64,000 nucleotides of DNA from Coccinella septempunctata (GCF_907165205.1 NC_058193.1:21775521-21839520); one strand, 5' to 3'. Shown: positions 10,799-23,484, counted from the first letter of the stretch. A program made the numbers and translations. The notes: generated from the sequence alone by a model not told the origin.

Positions 10799-10824
10799 CT
10801 GGAATTGAAAAAAAAATCATCAGT
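10799..10824 (-). other. 3' splice acceptor with polypyrimidine tract and branch-like site
   Basis: On the minus strand TACTGAT (10818-10824) matches the branch-point consensus. It is followed by nine T (10808-10816), CAATTCC and AG at 10799-10800. Confidence 0.8.
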
Positions 10825-11258
10825 ACACGACAAAAAAGTTGAATTGCATTCATGTTTGTTGATTCAAAACATCTCATGATATTATATCACAATTATATTA
10901 TTACAGGCTCTTTATAAATAATTGTACAATCGAAGTGAGCCTCAATTTTGAAATTCTGTAATATTTCGATGTCAACTGCTATGTTTTGATCGTATACAAA
11001 GACCTTCTATATAGAAATATTTTATTAGGCATTATATTAGATTCGCGTAGGACCAATTTCGAGTAATCTTCCATCGAAATTTACAAAATTTCACGTAACG
11101 TGTATTCAAGATATTTATGGTCACTAGTCAAGTAAACTCATAGAATTAAAAATAGAGTATAAGCACAGAGTTATGTGAGTAAACCATGGAATTTTGAAAT
11201 CTGATTCATATTGTGCGAAAATTGAAAAGACCTCAACACCTAGCATTAAACTGTAGCG
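10825..11258 (-). other. Intron upstream of the Rbp6-like exon
   Basis: AT-rich intron sequence without recognised repeats. It ends at the hAT insertion, whose first target copy CTGTAGCG is at 11251-11258. Confidence 0.5.
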
Positions 11259-11908
11259 CACTGGTTCTTAACCGGTGGTCCGCGGACCACTGGTGGTCCC
11301 TGGAAGCACCCAAAGTGGTCCGCGAAGCCATCCTACAGGACATAGGGTTGAACCAGACTGAAGAGCACTTATGGATAACAATTATTTTATATAAGTTTTC
11401 TAGAAAAATGCCACCGAAACGAAAGTATGATGGCTATTATATTGAACTGGGTTTCTTCAATAGAAAAAATGGGGAGACTAGACCCCAATGCTCTCTCTTT
11501 TCATCGACATATTTATGCGAGTAGGGGTTTTCGATTCTACTGATGATTGAAAACAAGCATCGAAATCGGTTGGATGCCAGTGCCGACATGCCAGTTTGGC
11601 ATTAAGTACCTAGCACTGAACCAAGGATTCATAAATTGGTGAAGAGTATGCAGTGAAAAAAATCGCACTGAAATAATAAAGCTTCTGTATATTTATCTGT
11701 TTAAAAATGCAAATATAAAATACTGTTGGCTCTGAATGATTGTTGGCGTGTTTCGTTGATTCAAATTTATAACTACAACCACCTTGTTTATTCATTTACA
11801 AAAATTGACATTTACGTACTTAATATTACCTCGGAACAGTTGGTGGTCCGTGACAAGACAACAATATTGTCAAATGGTCCCTGATCACTAAAAGGTTAAG
11901 AACCACTG
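11259..11908 (+). mobile_element. Internally deleted hAT element with ZBED-type transposase ends
   Basis: Terminal inverted repeats CACTGGTTCTTAACC and GGTTAAGAACCACTG are flanked by an identical 8-bp duplication, CTGTAGCG (11251-11258 and 11909-11916). Both features are diagnostic of hAT transposons. Inside, the frame from 11409 reads MPPKRKYDGYYIELGFF and NGETRPQC, the N-terminus of a BED-finger hAT transposase. Later, KHRNRLDASADMPVWH followed by a stop at about 11553-11603 matches the C-terminus of the same protein class. The catalytic middle is missing, so this is a 650-bp non-autonomous deletion derivative. A direct copy of the subterminal TGGTCCGCGGACCA palindrome lies just inside the left end. 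Confidence 0.88.
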
Positions 11909-11916
11909 CTGTAGCG

Positions 11917-14900
11917 TGATTCTCGACCTGATTGAGATCTCGAAAGAAAAGTACTGTAGCATATTTCTGCATTCTCTAAAATGCTACCTTCGCAGTTTGT
12001 TTCCAATCTGTAAGTTTAAATGGGTAGTAGCTAAGTTCAAGCTCAAAGTCTGGATCTTCAGAATTCCACAGTCAATTTGACCATAAATTTTTGTGTAAAC
12101 ACCTAAAGAATCTTGATCGTTTTATCCTATATAATCTACAAAATGACATCTGTCCGATGCCGTTTTGTAGCTTTCGGATTAACGTAGAAATATCTCGGAT
12201 AGGGATGTTGGAAATTATGAGAATACCGAGGTGAAAACAAATTGATGTGGAATGTAGTACTCGAAGAAGAAAGAAACCAAACTGAGTTGCTAAAAATCGG
12301 AAAAAATAAAAAAGTTCCTTCATATTGTGTTGGAAGCACTTGTGCCAGAACAAAGTGGAGTTATACGTTTACCAAACAACGGAAGTCGACGAGTTTCTTC
12401 GTGAAAAATTTTTTTTTTCGACTAACGACGAATGCAATTGAGTTTCAAATATTGAAAATGGACAATATCAGGAATTGCATGAAGATTTTTGAAGAAATCA
12501 TAACATTTATGGGGATATAGAAAGGAGGTGCAATTCTGATCAAAGCCGATCGGAAGGTTGATGACGTAGAAGGTGGCAGGGTCAAGCTACGCCAATGTGG
12601 GCTAGTAAGACGTAGCGTGTGGCGGTACTGGAGTAAGCCGGTAATTTCCGATTTACAATCTGCTTGGTTAGGTTTGGGAAATCTCCATCTCTTCGCGAAC
12701 AGCTGCACGTCCATGTCCGCGAAAAATGCCAAACGAAGGACGAATAAACGGGACATAAGCACCGAACACTCTCGACCGGGTACCAGATCGAAAAACCTTA
12801 AAGAAAACCATAGAGTATATATGATTTTTGACGTTTACCAAACGTGAATATTAACAAATTCAGGTCAGTTGACATTATGTCAATGGTTGACATGACTGAC
12901 AGAAGTAAGGTTAGTACCTACATGATAATACGTCATGTTTTTTCGAGCCAGTCTTTTACCCTTCGTTGTAAGAGAATTAGCAACGTTTATCATATCCTGT
13001 CAAACGTTATAGATCGTTGGAATCACTCTTGTGAATTTAATATCGAAATATTCTTTATTGGATTTTCAAGTCGATTTAGCGATTCTGACAGCTAGGGTAG
13101 ATCTACGGGCCTACTTGTTTTCACAAAAATCCTAATGGTCCCTTTCGACGCGTGACGTGGCAATGTATGTGACATCATTCGATTTAGTGGAACAGCTGAG
13201 TGAACATCCTTTACAAAGTTCAATGAGTTGAGCTATTAGTGTTGCTAAATAAATTTTACACTAATGAATTGAACGCTTAGACTGTGGTCAGAGGAAAGGA
13301 AACTTTTTCAAAGCATTTTGGATGGAGCATGGCGTTTCGTTTCTAAACCAAAAACGTGTTCACCGGAATTATTATTAGCGGAGGTATCCTACAAATACGC
13401 CCTCGTAAACCATCTCGAGCGAACAGAGGTGGAACTCTGGTGGAATGAGAAACTATTATTTATATCAAATTCCAAACCTCGTACATTACGTCCGAGTAAA
13501 GTGGAAACGATTGTTGTTGGCTTGGTTTTATTGCCATGTAGAGTGTAGCTGTATAACTGGAACGTCTACGTCTAATGATACCGGCGGCTTAGAGCCCCCA
13601 GCCGAGGTGCACACGAGCAAGAGCAAAGGCGCCAGAAAAAGACCGACGATGTAGCTCCGAGAGCGGGGCCTCGCACCGCGGCCCCGATGCTAATATGTAG
13701 CCCCAGGAGACTTTCATTTAACAAGTAGCTGTCCACATTTACAACATACAGACTAGGATTACGCGAATTTGAATCCTACTCGCACCTCTTCATGTAAATT
13801 ATGGTTAATTTCTCTTCGTTTTATACAGGGGCCATTTTACCTCCATGGACCCCAGCTTTTGGGTTATTTTTCATGTTGTATATGAATGGAGTTTCCGAAG
13901 ACACAAACAGAAAATTAAATCGTTATGGAATTAAGAGGATTAACGGGTTTACAAATTATTCACAAAATTGTAGTTCACTTGAGCTGACTATAGTCAGCTT
14001 TATATCTACACCGACTCTCAAAACACTTTGAACAACCCAGTGAGAGTATTTGTAAAGGATAAATACAAATAACCATTGTTTGTTGATGCGTGCTGATTCA
14101 ATTTAATCTGAGTGAACACTGGAAGATAAAAATCCTCAGTAGTGTAGCGACGAATATTCCAAACTTGGAAACTTTTTTTTCCAAATGTCCAGCGACACGT
14201 GTTTGGTATATAGCGAGGTATATTGGTATATAGGAAATTTTATCAAATTGCTAGTCTCCTGGACCATAGTAGAGACTAATACTTAATACTTGCATCTTGT
14301 TATGGACCTCGAATTCATGTTGTTGACCGAAAGCAGAAACATTTCTTGTAAGCAATTCTGCATTCTTTTTATTGCTATTCAAATTTCAGAAAATAAAACC
14401 CATATTAAATTTCAACAAAACAGAGCAAAGACAGAAAAACTTAGTATTTCAAACTTAGTATTTCCGATTGAATATGATTTTGAAACTTTGTATATTTTGA
14501 AGCCACACTGATTCAGCACTGAAGCCTAATCCTTAATATTGCAGCAATCATTATTTCTCATCAGAAACTGAGTCAGAAAGAAATTGGGTTGAAGTGGAGA
14601 ATTACATTATTGTTAATTTTGTATTTAGGGTTTATTTAAAAATTACTATATTTTGTCGTTGGATACTTGATGGAATTCATTTCAATCTGTGATTTGTTCC
14701 GTGAGTCAAATAATGAAATCGCTTCAGTTTAAAGTCACACGATTTCTAAATACTAAAACTATATATTTAATGATTTTTTTTTACACTATTATCTTTTATA
14801 GGATATAAACAGAAGAGAGCAAACATATCGACCATGGCTACAAAAAATTGGGACGTATTTATGGAATGAATTTGCAAGATAAAACCATTATGAAAACTCA

Positions 14901-15339
14901 CTTCGAATGGGAAGTGCATAGATGAAATAACAATTTCGAGTCAAGCCTGAATGGCGGTATGGTAACGACACATTTTGGGGGAAATTACGAAACCACTAAA
15001 TCCCTTTATGGACCACTTGTGGTGATGCCATAAAAAACCCGTTTTACGGACGATTTTATAACAACATCAAAAATCTTGGACAGGTGATTTTGTTTGATTT
15101 AGAGCATGCTATCAAGCAAAATCTATACTTGGTGTGGATAAAGAATGGCTGACTTTTCATGTAGAAAAAGTGACACTTTTGCTACATTTCAAAATTAACT
15201 TAAAAGAGTGTAAATGGACACGGAAATTGTTCAAAATACGTCAGTAGATTCTTGACATTGTCCGTCTTTTTTTCCTGATAATTTGAGTCATATGGAAAAC
15301 GTTGATTATTTTATTTTATAGTGTCCAACTTTTCCAGCC
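11917..15339 (-). other. Long intron stretch, no gene, with a GC island at 13560-13690
   Basis: I see no exon or coding remnant here. Most of it is AT-rich. The 13560-13690 segment is strikingly GC-rich, with GAGCCCCCAGCC, GAGCGGGGCC and CACCGCGGCCCC blocks, in otherwise about 35% GC DNA. Another moderately GC-rich part is 12530-12790. Open frames of 60-105 codons overlap on both strands and show no family motif. Confidence 0.45.
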
Positions 15340-16938
15340 ATCTATGTTAATTGGATCCAAAGAAAGCTTTTTTTCAAGAGACTGACAAGTCGGACGTGAT
15401 ACAAGGTCACAGCAGTCCTCAAACAGATGGTTAATCTCGGTGTTGCAGACGTGTTGGCCCATTAATCTGACACAAATCAGGGGGGTTTTCTATATCTGAC
15501 AATTTTTCAAAAGATGTATATCCCTTCCTGTATTCATCATGCAAGTCGTAAATAATGAGATTTTATGCAACTTTTGTCTTTAGCAATTTTACATACTCGT
15601 TTTCTAATTAGGGGGTGATGAGGGCTTAGACACGCATGCGAAAGGCCAAGGTTAATGTAGAAACCAATTCTAATGCACAGGGTGGGCAAAATTGGTGATG
15701 CCTGAACTACAACTTTTTAACCCAACGAGATAGAGGAGAATGAATGTACCATTCATGTCGTCTTTTGTCGAGAAACTAATAATGCAATCAACTGCATTAT
15801 TATTATTTAAATTTGGGCGATTTCAACATTGGTCATTATCTCCGTTTCTGTTTGTGCTAGGATGTTGAAATGAAAACATTATACAGGCACTTTTTTGATA
15901 GCTATCCAGTGGCGTACTATGATTTCTTCCTGTAGGTTTATTTGCTGAGCTATAACATAAAGTTATGTTTTTTTTATAAAAACAGTAGTTTGAAATGACT
16001 TTGAAAGAATCGCCCTTTTTTTGCTGTTTCAGAAATATATGATAAATCGCCTCCAGTCTTTCTAAGTCATTTTAAACTACTGTTTTAACGAGAAAAAACA
16101 CATTTTCATGTTTTAGCTCAGCAAATATACCTTTTGGAAAAAATTATAGTACGCCACTGGATTGCTATCAAAAAAGTGTCTGTATAATGTTTTAATTCCA
16201 ACATCCTAGCTCAAACAGAAACGGAGATAATGACCAAAATTGAAATTTTAATTTTGACCTATAACTCGACAACAAAAGAAGATAGAGGAATGCATAGATA
16301 TAGATGGCATTACTAGCTTCTCGAAAATAGACGACCGTAATGTGCCATGCATTTTCCTCTATCTCGTTGGGTTGAAAAAGTTGGAGTTCAGGTATAACCA
16401 ATTTTGGCTACCCTGTACATTCAACGTCATATCTCATAAAAGTTCAAAAGTAGAGAAAATTGTTTAGGACTAAATTTGTAGAAAATATTATGCTCTACAA
16501 CTTTTATAATCAATGCGAAAGCAATTCGGAGGCCAGGAGAGAAGATAATTCTGAAAAACTATTTTTTGTGGCCTTTTTTGCCGATATTTATTGTTTCGGC
16601 TTGCTGAAAATGTCAAATTATTATTATTCTTGAATCAGTAGCTTTAAAATAAAAAAAAAGCCACCGCGCTCGAGAATTTACACGATGACGATGACGTTTT
16701 TTCTTGCGCCCTCCCGCACAGTTTCGTCACGCTCAAATTATCAGATTAAAAGAATGTATACTTTTAAACATGCAATTAACCATATATAACTTAATCTGAC
16801 ACGCTAGAGTATGTACAATGATCGTTTTTTTTTCTACTATTCTGACAGGCTGTCCTAGACAATTATCTATATAAAGATCTAATTTTTGGTATAGGAACTC
16901 TACAGGGTGTAAGGTATCTCCTCTTGATATATTAATCT
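15340..16938 (+). mobile_element. Composite repeat K, copy 2 (carries foldback A)
   Basis: It shares with the K copies at 42.3 and 55.3 kb the segment GGTGTTGCAGACGTGTTG and a GTTAATTGGA...AAAG stretch, and with copy 1 the bases around element A. Element A sits at the same TA site as in copy 1, so A travelled inside K or the region was duplicated. After A the order is GCCATATAT-like, TTATTGTTTCGGCTTG, GCGCCCTCC, then three AATCTGACACG-type modules ending near 16938. No coding capacity. Confidence 0.6.
15678..16415 (+). mobile_element. Foldback element A, copy 2 (738 bp)
   Basis: It begins CAGGGTGGGCAAAATTGGTG, ends TACCCTG followed by TA, and is a near full-length imperfect hairpin with the turn near 16010. 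The left TA has mutated to CA. The internal landmark CTCCGTTTCTGTTTGTGCTA and its inverse AGCTCAAACAGAAACGGAGA mark the two arms. Confidence 0.8.
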
Positions 16939-17808
16939 GACACGCTTGAGTAAATCTCGAATTTCTCTCTTGGGCACCCCAACTATTAACGACTTAACTC
17001 TTTACTTTTTTGGCACGCTGTATGTTGTACTTGCTCCCCATGGACCACGTAACTTTGATTGGTCTAAAAACCTCATCTACCTTAATTTTTCAATAAGTAC
17101 TTGTATAAAAATACTAATAATAAATAAATGACACCATTTTGACAGTATTCTGACCGAAATTGACTTGTGCACGTAACAGAGGCAGGAATCTCTCTACTCA
17201 GAAATAAAGTCTCAAATTTGCCCGGACAAATCCCACCACCACCACCTCCCGCTCTGCGCCGGAACCCAGATACGTGCCGGCAAAAATGTCCGGCGATAAT
17301 TTATTCGTATTATGCCTTTTAGGGGCAATATAACGAATATACCGAATTAAACAGTATAATAACAGAACGCTTTATGGGACTCGCGCAGAATCCTCCGCTA
17401 CGCCTGAAAATATTAATCACGAACTCGGCTAAACAATGTGCAAGTTGTGCCCCATTCCGACACTCCGGACCGCAATTCCGCCGACCGGAATGGCTTCGGC
17501 GGATTTCGCGAGCGCTAAAATATATATTCCCGTGCCTTAAACAAGTCGATAAATTTTTTGTTGCACACTTGCCCGATATTCGGGTACTGGATGGGGGGGA
17601 TTGGGAGCCACGAAGTGCTATTGGAGTACGGACAGGGCGGATGGGACCCCGATAAAATTCGGTTTCGTGCGGACGAAAGTCCGTATGGATGAAATTGCGA
17701 GACATCGGTGCATTTCATTCGACCGATATAAAATTGATTTGAACTAATGGGCGTCGTAAAATACACTCCACCATAAAATAATGTTAGAATTCTATCTCCG
17801 TGAATATA
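16939..17808 (-). other. Intron stretch with a GC-richer island, no gene
   Basis: The 17230-17700 part is GC-richer and unique. It gives overlapping frames of 93-128 codons on both strands with no recognised motif, which is typical of noncoding GC islands where stop codons are rarer. It could be a conserved noncoding element of the host gene; this is inference. Confidence 0.4.
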
Positions 17809-18080
17809 CACGGTGTATTTAAAGGTAAAAGTAAAGCTTTTGTACAAAAATCACCGCTACAAAACTTTCAAGATGACAAGATTTGAAAAAAATTGAAAAT
17901 GATTACTGAAATAGATCCTAATAAGTAGGTACCTAGATCATTTGTTATCTGAATTATCACACAGCAATAAGAAAAAACTTATTTCGTGATGATTGACTCA
18001 ACCATATGGTTCCGTTTAGGATATTGGCCTGTTCGATTTTTACGTGTGAATGAAAATAGAAACTTAGGACTGTCAAAATG
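17809..18080 (+). mobile_element. CAGGGTG family B, partial copy
   Basis: It starts at a TATA-flanked CACGGTGTATTTAAAGGT (one change from CAGGGTG). It runs through CAAAACTTTCAAGATGACAA and GATTACTGAAATAGATCC to AAACTTAGGACTGTC, the left third of family B. The remainder is absent. Confidence 0.65.
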
Positions 18081-21000
18081 GAGACGACAATTCAAATAAT
18101 TGTCGTTTCATTTGCGAGCTCATGAATCAGCGCAGGAATTCACAGAGAGGCTGAAACATTCAAACACAGACTGTAGACCGGTTTCGGGATTGTTTATCAG
18201 TGTATTATCAGTAGAGTCATTCGAGGCAACTGTGCGAACTTTTGCCTTTCAAGCCATACCCTGTTTCAAATGTTGAAGTTAGGAAAATTAAAACATATTC
18301 ATAAGATAGAGAATTTTCTAATCTATAAAAAAACATCAAAAAGCAAACAAACAAAAACGTTTTTGTTCGCAAAAAAAAATTTAATAGTGAAAGTAGGAGT
18401 GCATCCACATGCCCCGTATTGCGGGTAAGTGTGCGCACCCTCACGGGGTAAGTGAACGCAGTGCTTAGTGAACCACACAATCAAAACAAATTAAAATAAT
18501 GTCATCAAAATGTTTCAATTTTAGAGGAATGCTGTATATTGTCAATACAGAAGCGCCTTTTACAAGCACTGCATTATTGTTCGTGCCACCATTCCTGGTG
18601 AACACAACACTTGATACATTCCCCCGTTGGTGGCTCTTCATATTTTTCTGAACAAATAGGACAATATTGATTTAGTCTTAACCAAGAAAATCAACAATGT
18701 CATAATTTATTCTTCACTGAACAAATGCCCATATAATGAATCTATGCGCACACTTACTCGCGCACACGTTTCCCAGTAAGCCAAAATTTGAATTGACGTT
18801 CTTATAGAGTTGAGCAGCTAAGAGAACCTAAAATTTTTTATTATATATTTAGATTAATATGCACATGATCGAATAAAATATTGTTTAACACTATCGGACT
18901 CGGAACTTGGACCTGGCAGAATTTGCAGAGATACTATAAATTAACAAGAAAACTAGCGAATTTGATTGATTGCAAATAAAAAGTTGACGGAATGTCGAAC
19001 GGCGTACTCCTATGGAAAACTAATTTGGCGATTCTGCGCCCTTGCTTCACCCGAATGAACGCCTCTTTCATACATTGCATAGTCGAGATATACGCACTGG
19101 GCACCCTTACCCTCTGCGCTCAGTTACCCCGAATGACTCTACAGTGCAGTGTTTCATATCTCAACCGAAGGATGGAGGCCCCAATTTCGCTTAAAGATAC
19201 CATCCTCTGGTTAAGATGTGTAACACTGCACTGTTCTGATGAGGGACAATAAAAAAGTGGCCTACGTAAAAAAAGCACACAGATGAATCAAAACAATTGG
19301 GGTTTTTCGAAATCAGAATTCAATATAGATTCAGAATATGACAAACAAGTTGCGTATAATCACTTGAGAGACTGAGAGAGCAGGGTGTCAAAAATTGGTT
19401 TCAGCACATGCGCTAAGAAGAGAGAGAGAAGAATAATTTTACTAGCCCAAAATGCTCAAGTGTTATCGATCGATCGAGCACTGTTAACTCAGCCTATAAA
19501 GCATTATAGGCGATAAATCAAATTAGTTGTTTTTAAATCAAATGAGTTTGTTCAATAATGTGGGACGGTCTATGATTCTGCACGTAATATAAACAAGATC
19601 GACTCCTTTGGAAAAGTGTTTCTGTCTGTCCGCCTGGGGGAACTCCCCAAGAAAGGTTTCACACAAAAAAAAAGTAGAGTAGTATAATATAAAGTTCAAT
19701 AGAGTAAAATGAAATAAGATAAGTAAAGGAAATACTTCGGGAACAGATAGGATATAATAATTCCATTCCCTGAAGCAACAGAATATTTGAGGACCGGTTA
19801 TGATTTCCACTACTAACTTTTCATAGTCGATTCATTTCAATACCGTTTGAAACTTTATTGTCGGCCAATTACCATTACCAACTTCTGAATGAAAGTCCTT
19901 GAATCGTTATGAATACCATTATCAAGCAAGAAACAATAACTTACTGAACTAACTGAACTAACTGAAATCACTTATAGTTCAATGAAAAACAAATTGTCGA
20001 ATCAGTTATGCAGCTATTTCCTCATGACCTCCTCCATTCAATGTCCTATAGTAAGTTTATGAACAATTTTCATGATTTATCGATGTCTACAAATAGTGGA
20101 TATGAGTGTCTCTGTCAATGGAGTCTTAATTTTCCATGACGACAATCTACCATTTGAATAATGGTTCATCGGATTTTCAAGCACCTTTAGATTGTATTGA
20201 AATTCAGGCCATCATCATTATATCTATCGTCTATTTATTAAAACTTCATTTTCATTAATTTTCCTTTCAGGTTCTGCTCAAAATTTAAGTATCGATGACA
20301 GAAACAGCCCCACCGTCATAGAACGCTCGTCAATTCCATGAATTATGCAAATTTCATTAGCCAATATTGGCGCATCGAAACAATTCATCATGCAAACATA
20401 AAAGATGTTTTCCCCGGCAAGGCTTCCTCCCCTGCCATCAATTGTTTTCTTCATTCGGCGATCCCGAGGGATAGACCAAAGACGGCGCCACACCTGGAAA
20501 CGTAATCAGTCACTCCTTATCGAAAATTAAAATGTGTCAATTTTTCCACCCCTACAGGCTGCATAATTCCAAACACAAAGGCCGCGCCATCGACGGCGGG
20601 GGGCTTAATAAAAACGAAATTACCGGTAATTCATTTAGATAGTCGGACGTCACCTCCGTGATGCCTGACCCCGCGCTGTCCAGGATGAATTGAAGGAGAC
20701 AACTAATGAGTTTCGGGGGCATTTATCATCCAATGAAGTTCCATCAGAACTTGACGTGTCCGGATGTACGCCATTACTGGGACACGTCTCGGCCATTGTT
20801 AATCGAAGAGGATATGAATCTCTGTCACGGCCGCCTTTTTCGACCAGGATTTTCGCTCTTAGGCCAGAACGGATCCGCCTTTCGCGCGGAGATTGGCGTC
20901 TTCCTCCTTTCCGACTGAGTATCGGGGGTGAAGAATGTTGGTGTTGAATTATCGTCGTCGGTGGAACCACCGGCCTCTAGAGATCATTTCTTGCCCTTCT

Positions 21001-21142
21001 GGAATTGAATTCGTTCTTATGGAAAGCGGAGAAATGTGTCCGAAGGATTTTCAACATGTTCGTCCAGTAGGTATCTAAGCATGCGCTTATGTATAGATAT
21101 GTGGAAACACAAGAACGAAGTTCTTTCTCTAAAGTATAAGAA
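18081..21142 (-). other. Intron stretch without recognised genes
   Basis: Contents include a small 9-bp-stem hairpin (ACGACAATT / AATTGTCGT at 18091-18115), the repeat scrap at 19138-19250, a three-unit ACTGAACTA tandem at about 19943, and a GC-richer unique island at 20450-21000. The island has overlapping frames of 70-106 codons on both strands, none recognised. Confidence 0.4.
19138..19250 (+). repeat. Inverted-repeat scrap sharing the CTGATGAGGGACAAT end
   Basis: ACAGTGCAGTGTTTCATATC with its continuation to GGATGG (19140-19174) is inverted as CCATCC...AACACTGCACTGT (19199-19235), giving arms of about 35 bp. The right arm continues into TCTGATGAGGGACAAT, which is shared with 4274-4289. 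Confidence 0.55.
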
Positions 21143-22044
21143 TTGGTCGCTTACATCCATTGTACATGTACATTGGGCCAGGGATCTACTCTTGCACCAG
21201 TACTTTTTCTTATATCCATCAACTATCTTCCGGAATATGTACCTGAAGCAGATTCCATATTTTTCGTTGATAACAGCATATTTTTGCTTCAGGGTTGCGA
21301 CTTGGGTGACTTGTTTGAGATGTCACGTTACGTCCGGTCGAGGTTTTTCGAGTGGTTCTCTGCGAATGGACTCTGCATTGATGGGGATAAATCTCAGGAG
21401 CTTCTGATGAGTCTGAGGAGGGTTGATGATGATCTAGGTATCATGGATTCGGTTAGATTCCTGGGCGTTCGTCTGGACTCCTCGTTGATCTGGATACCTC
21501 ATATCGACGAGCTTGTCCCAAGACTGAGCAGCAATATATTTGGTCTGAGAGCTCTTTCCGGGTCTTTTTCTAGAAATGCATACTTCGCTCTGGTAGAATC
21601 ACATCTAAGATACGGTTTATTGCTTTGGGGAAACAGCTACGCGCTAGCAAAGTTTTCCATCTGCAAACGCGTACTGTCAGAATATTCGGCGGACTGGGAT
21701 ATCGCGATTGCTGTAGGGAAGCGTTCAAAGATCTGAATCTACTGACTTTTCCTACTATCTTCATATTGAAAAGCGTTATTTACGTTCACTTCAATAAAGA
21801 CAAATTCAATATAAAGTCGAATATTCATAGTTATGATACACGGAGAAAATCACTTATGCGAAAAGACTTCCTTAGACTCATTAGATCACAGCAAGGTCCA
21901 ATCTACAGCGCTGACAACCTGTACAACCAACTTGGTGTGGTCAAGACTACAGCCAGAAGACATTTTAAAAGAAAGCCTACATCACTTATAAGAAGCGGGG
22001 CGTTTTCTTCAATAGACGAATTCTACTCTGCGCTGCGAGGATAG
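21143..22044 (+). pseudogene. Jockey-like LINE reverse transcriptase 3' end, dead
   Basis: The first frame (21143 to about 21650) carries the RT catalytic region: GQGSTLAPVLFLISINYLPE, then FFVDNSIFLL where active RTs have F/YADD. It continues FLGVRLDSSLIWIPHIDEL, the conserved thumb-side block of jockey-type elements. A frameshift near 21640 moves the reading to a second frame (KVFHLQTRTVRIFGG, then SYDTRRKSLMRKDFLRL, ending at 22044 with SIDEFYSALRG). The catalytic ADD is changed to VDN and the 5' part (endonuclease, fingers) is absent. It is a 5'-truncated inactive copy, as is usual for LINEs. Confidence 0.88.
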
Positions 22045-22682
22045 ATGATTTTATTTCGAATAAACAATTTTTACTTCAATCGTTAATGAAAGAATCAAAC
22101 ACAATAATTTGATGTTTGGTGTATGGCGATAGAGTGATGATATAGGATTATAGAGATGGAAATGAAGCGACTGAAGTGATATGAGCGCCATCTGTGTTTC
22201 AAATGTGATTCTAAGACCCTAAGACTGGTTGAAATATTAATTCGAGGGCTATTCGAAGAAACATATGAAATTTTGTAAGCCTTCAGATGGCCATTTTGAT
22301 CAAAGAGGTTTTGAATGTTTCGATTCTCATAACCGCGTTTTGTTCATCTAGCTCGTTCTAGTTGCCAATTATTGGGAAAAACCTCTAAATATCGTTTGAA
22401 AATTATATCGTGGTGAAGAACTCTGGATGAAAGAAAATGGATTTTCCAAAGTTAAGTTTTTTACTTCACTAAGGAAAATTGAAACGTCGGTCATTCATTG
22501 ATTTTTATTTTCAGTGCTCCGAAGTGGATAAAATTTTCAGGGAGTAAAGGCCTGCAAACACTACTGACTACATCATGTGCAGTGAACATTTTACTGCAGG
22601 TCAATAGAGAACTGTTCATCCACGTAAATTGTTATATGCAGGAAGCATCCCTTGCATGAAGGGCCCATTTAGGGGAATTTAT
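22045..22682. other. LINE 3' flank and unique noncoding DNA
   Basis: A short AT-rich tail follows the LINE stop codon, with no obvious poly(A). Nothing else is recognised. Confidence 0.4.
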
Positions 22683-22829
22683 GACTTGTATACGTCCATT
22701 TGAAAATTCTCAATTGCTACTCCTTCAATATATTCGGAAAAGCAAAGGTTTTATTGATTTCGATTTGGGAATCGAGTGACTGTCAAATTGTAGTTTGGAA
22801 AGTCAAAGGTTTATGGATCCTGCTGTGAG
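22683..22829 (-). mobile_element. MITE family G, partial copy
   Basis: TATACGTCCATTTGAAAATT, CTCAATTGCTACTCCTTCAA and GAGTGACTGTCAAATTG match 52100-52234 and, inverted, 31891-32161. The right end TCCTGCTGTGAGTG is a degenerate form of CCCGCTGTTAG. The left part is missing. Confidence 0.6.
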
Positions 22830-23484
22830 TGTTTTGTTCATTCATTAATCAATTTGTATATTGTGTCATAAAGGGACCATACCATGAAAAAATCATAAGA
22901 AAAGCATAAAGGAACTATACTGACGGGCTAACGTACAGGTCTTGTAGGTTTTTTTTCAATCGTCGTTCAGAAAATTCTGTGAATAATACGTAAAAAACAG
23001 AAATGTGTATGCTATGATGTTATATTGAATATTGGTTCATATTAATTTCTGATATAAATTGTACGAAGTCAACTAAGTTCATTATTTCAAAACCACATAT
23101 TGCACAAAATAAACATGAAGGAGCATTTTTATCGAAAAAATTTCATTCTGTCTATTATGTCTGTGTGTTCCGTTTTCAAAAGGCCATTCTGTATATTCAG
23201 GACTGAATTAGTAATATATTTTATACACTTATTACTGCAATCTCCGATCTCTAAGAACCAGAGTAGAATTCCTTACGAATTATATAGCTCAACTCTTAAT
23301 CCATCTAGAAACACCTAGGCCCCTTCTAGGTGCATGCAAAAGTAGAGGATGTTCATATTAACCAATATTATTGAACAAAAACGACCAGGTAGGGTTCTAA
23401 ACTCAATTATGTTAAATTAGCATGCTGATTGAAGGAATTTAAGTGAATTCAAAACTTAAAAAGTGTAGTTAGGAAAAAGAGTAA
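22830..23484. other. Unique AT-rich intron DNA
   Basis: No gene or repeat recognised. Confidence 0.4.

Noticed and set aside
17319..17847. 128-, 110- and 93-codon frames
   Set aside because: Same GC-island effect; no domain or conserved motif.
20650..20970. Opposing 70-106-codon frames as possible exons
   Set aside because: Both strands are open at once in a GC-richer island, with no splice pairing or recognised domain; better explained by fewer stops.
21143..21736. 197-codon open frame, the second longest in the window, as a host gene
   Set aside because: It has RT motifs of a jockey-like LINE (GSTLAPVLF, FLGVRLDSS) and a frameshift, so it is a transposon relic.
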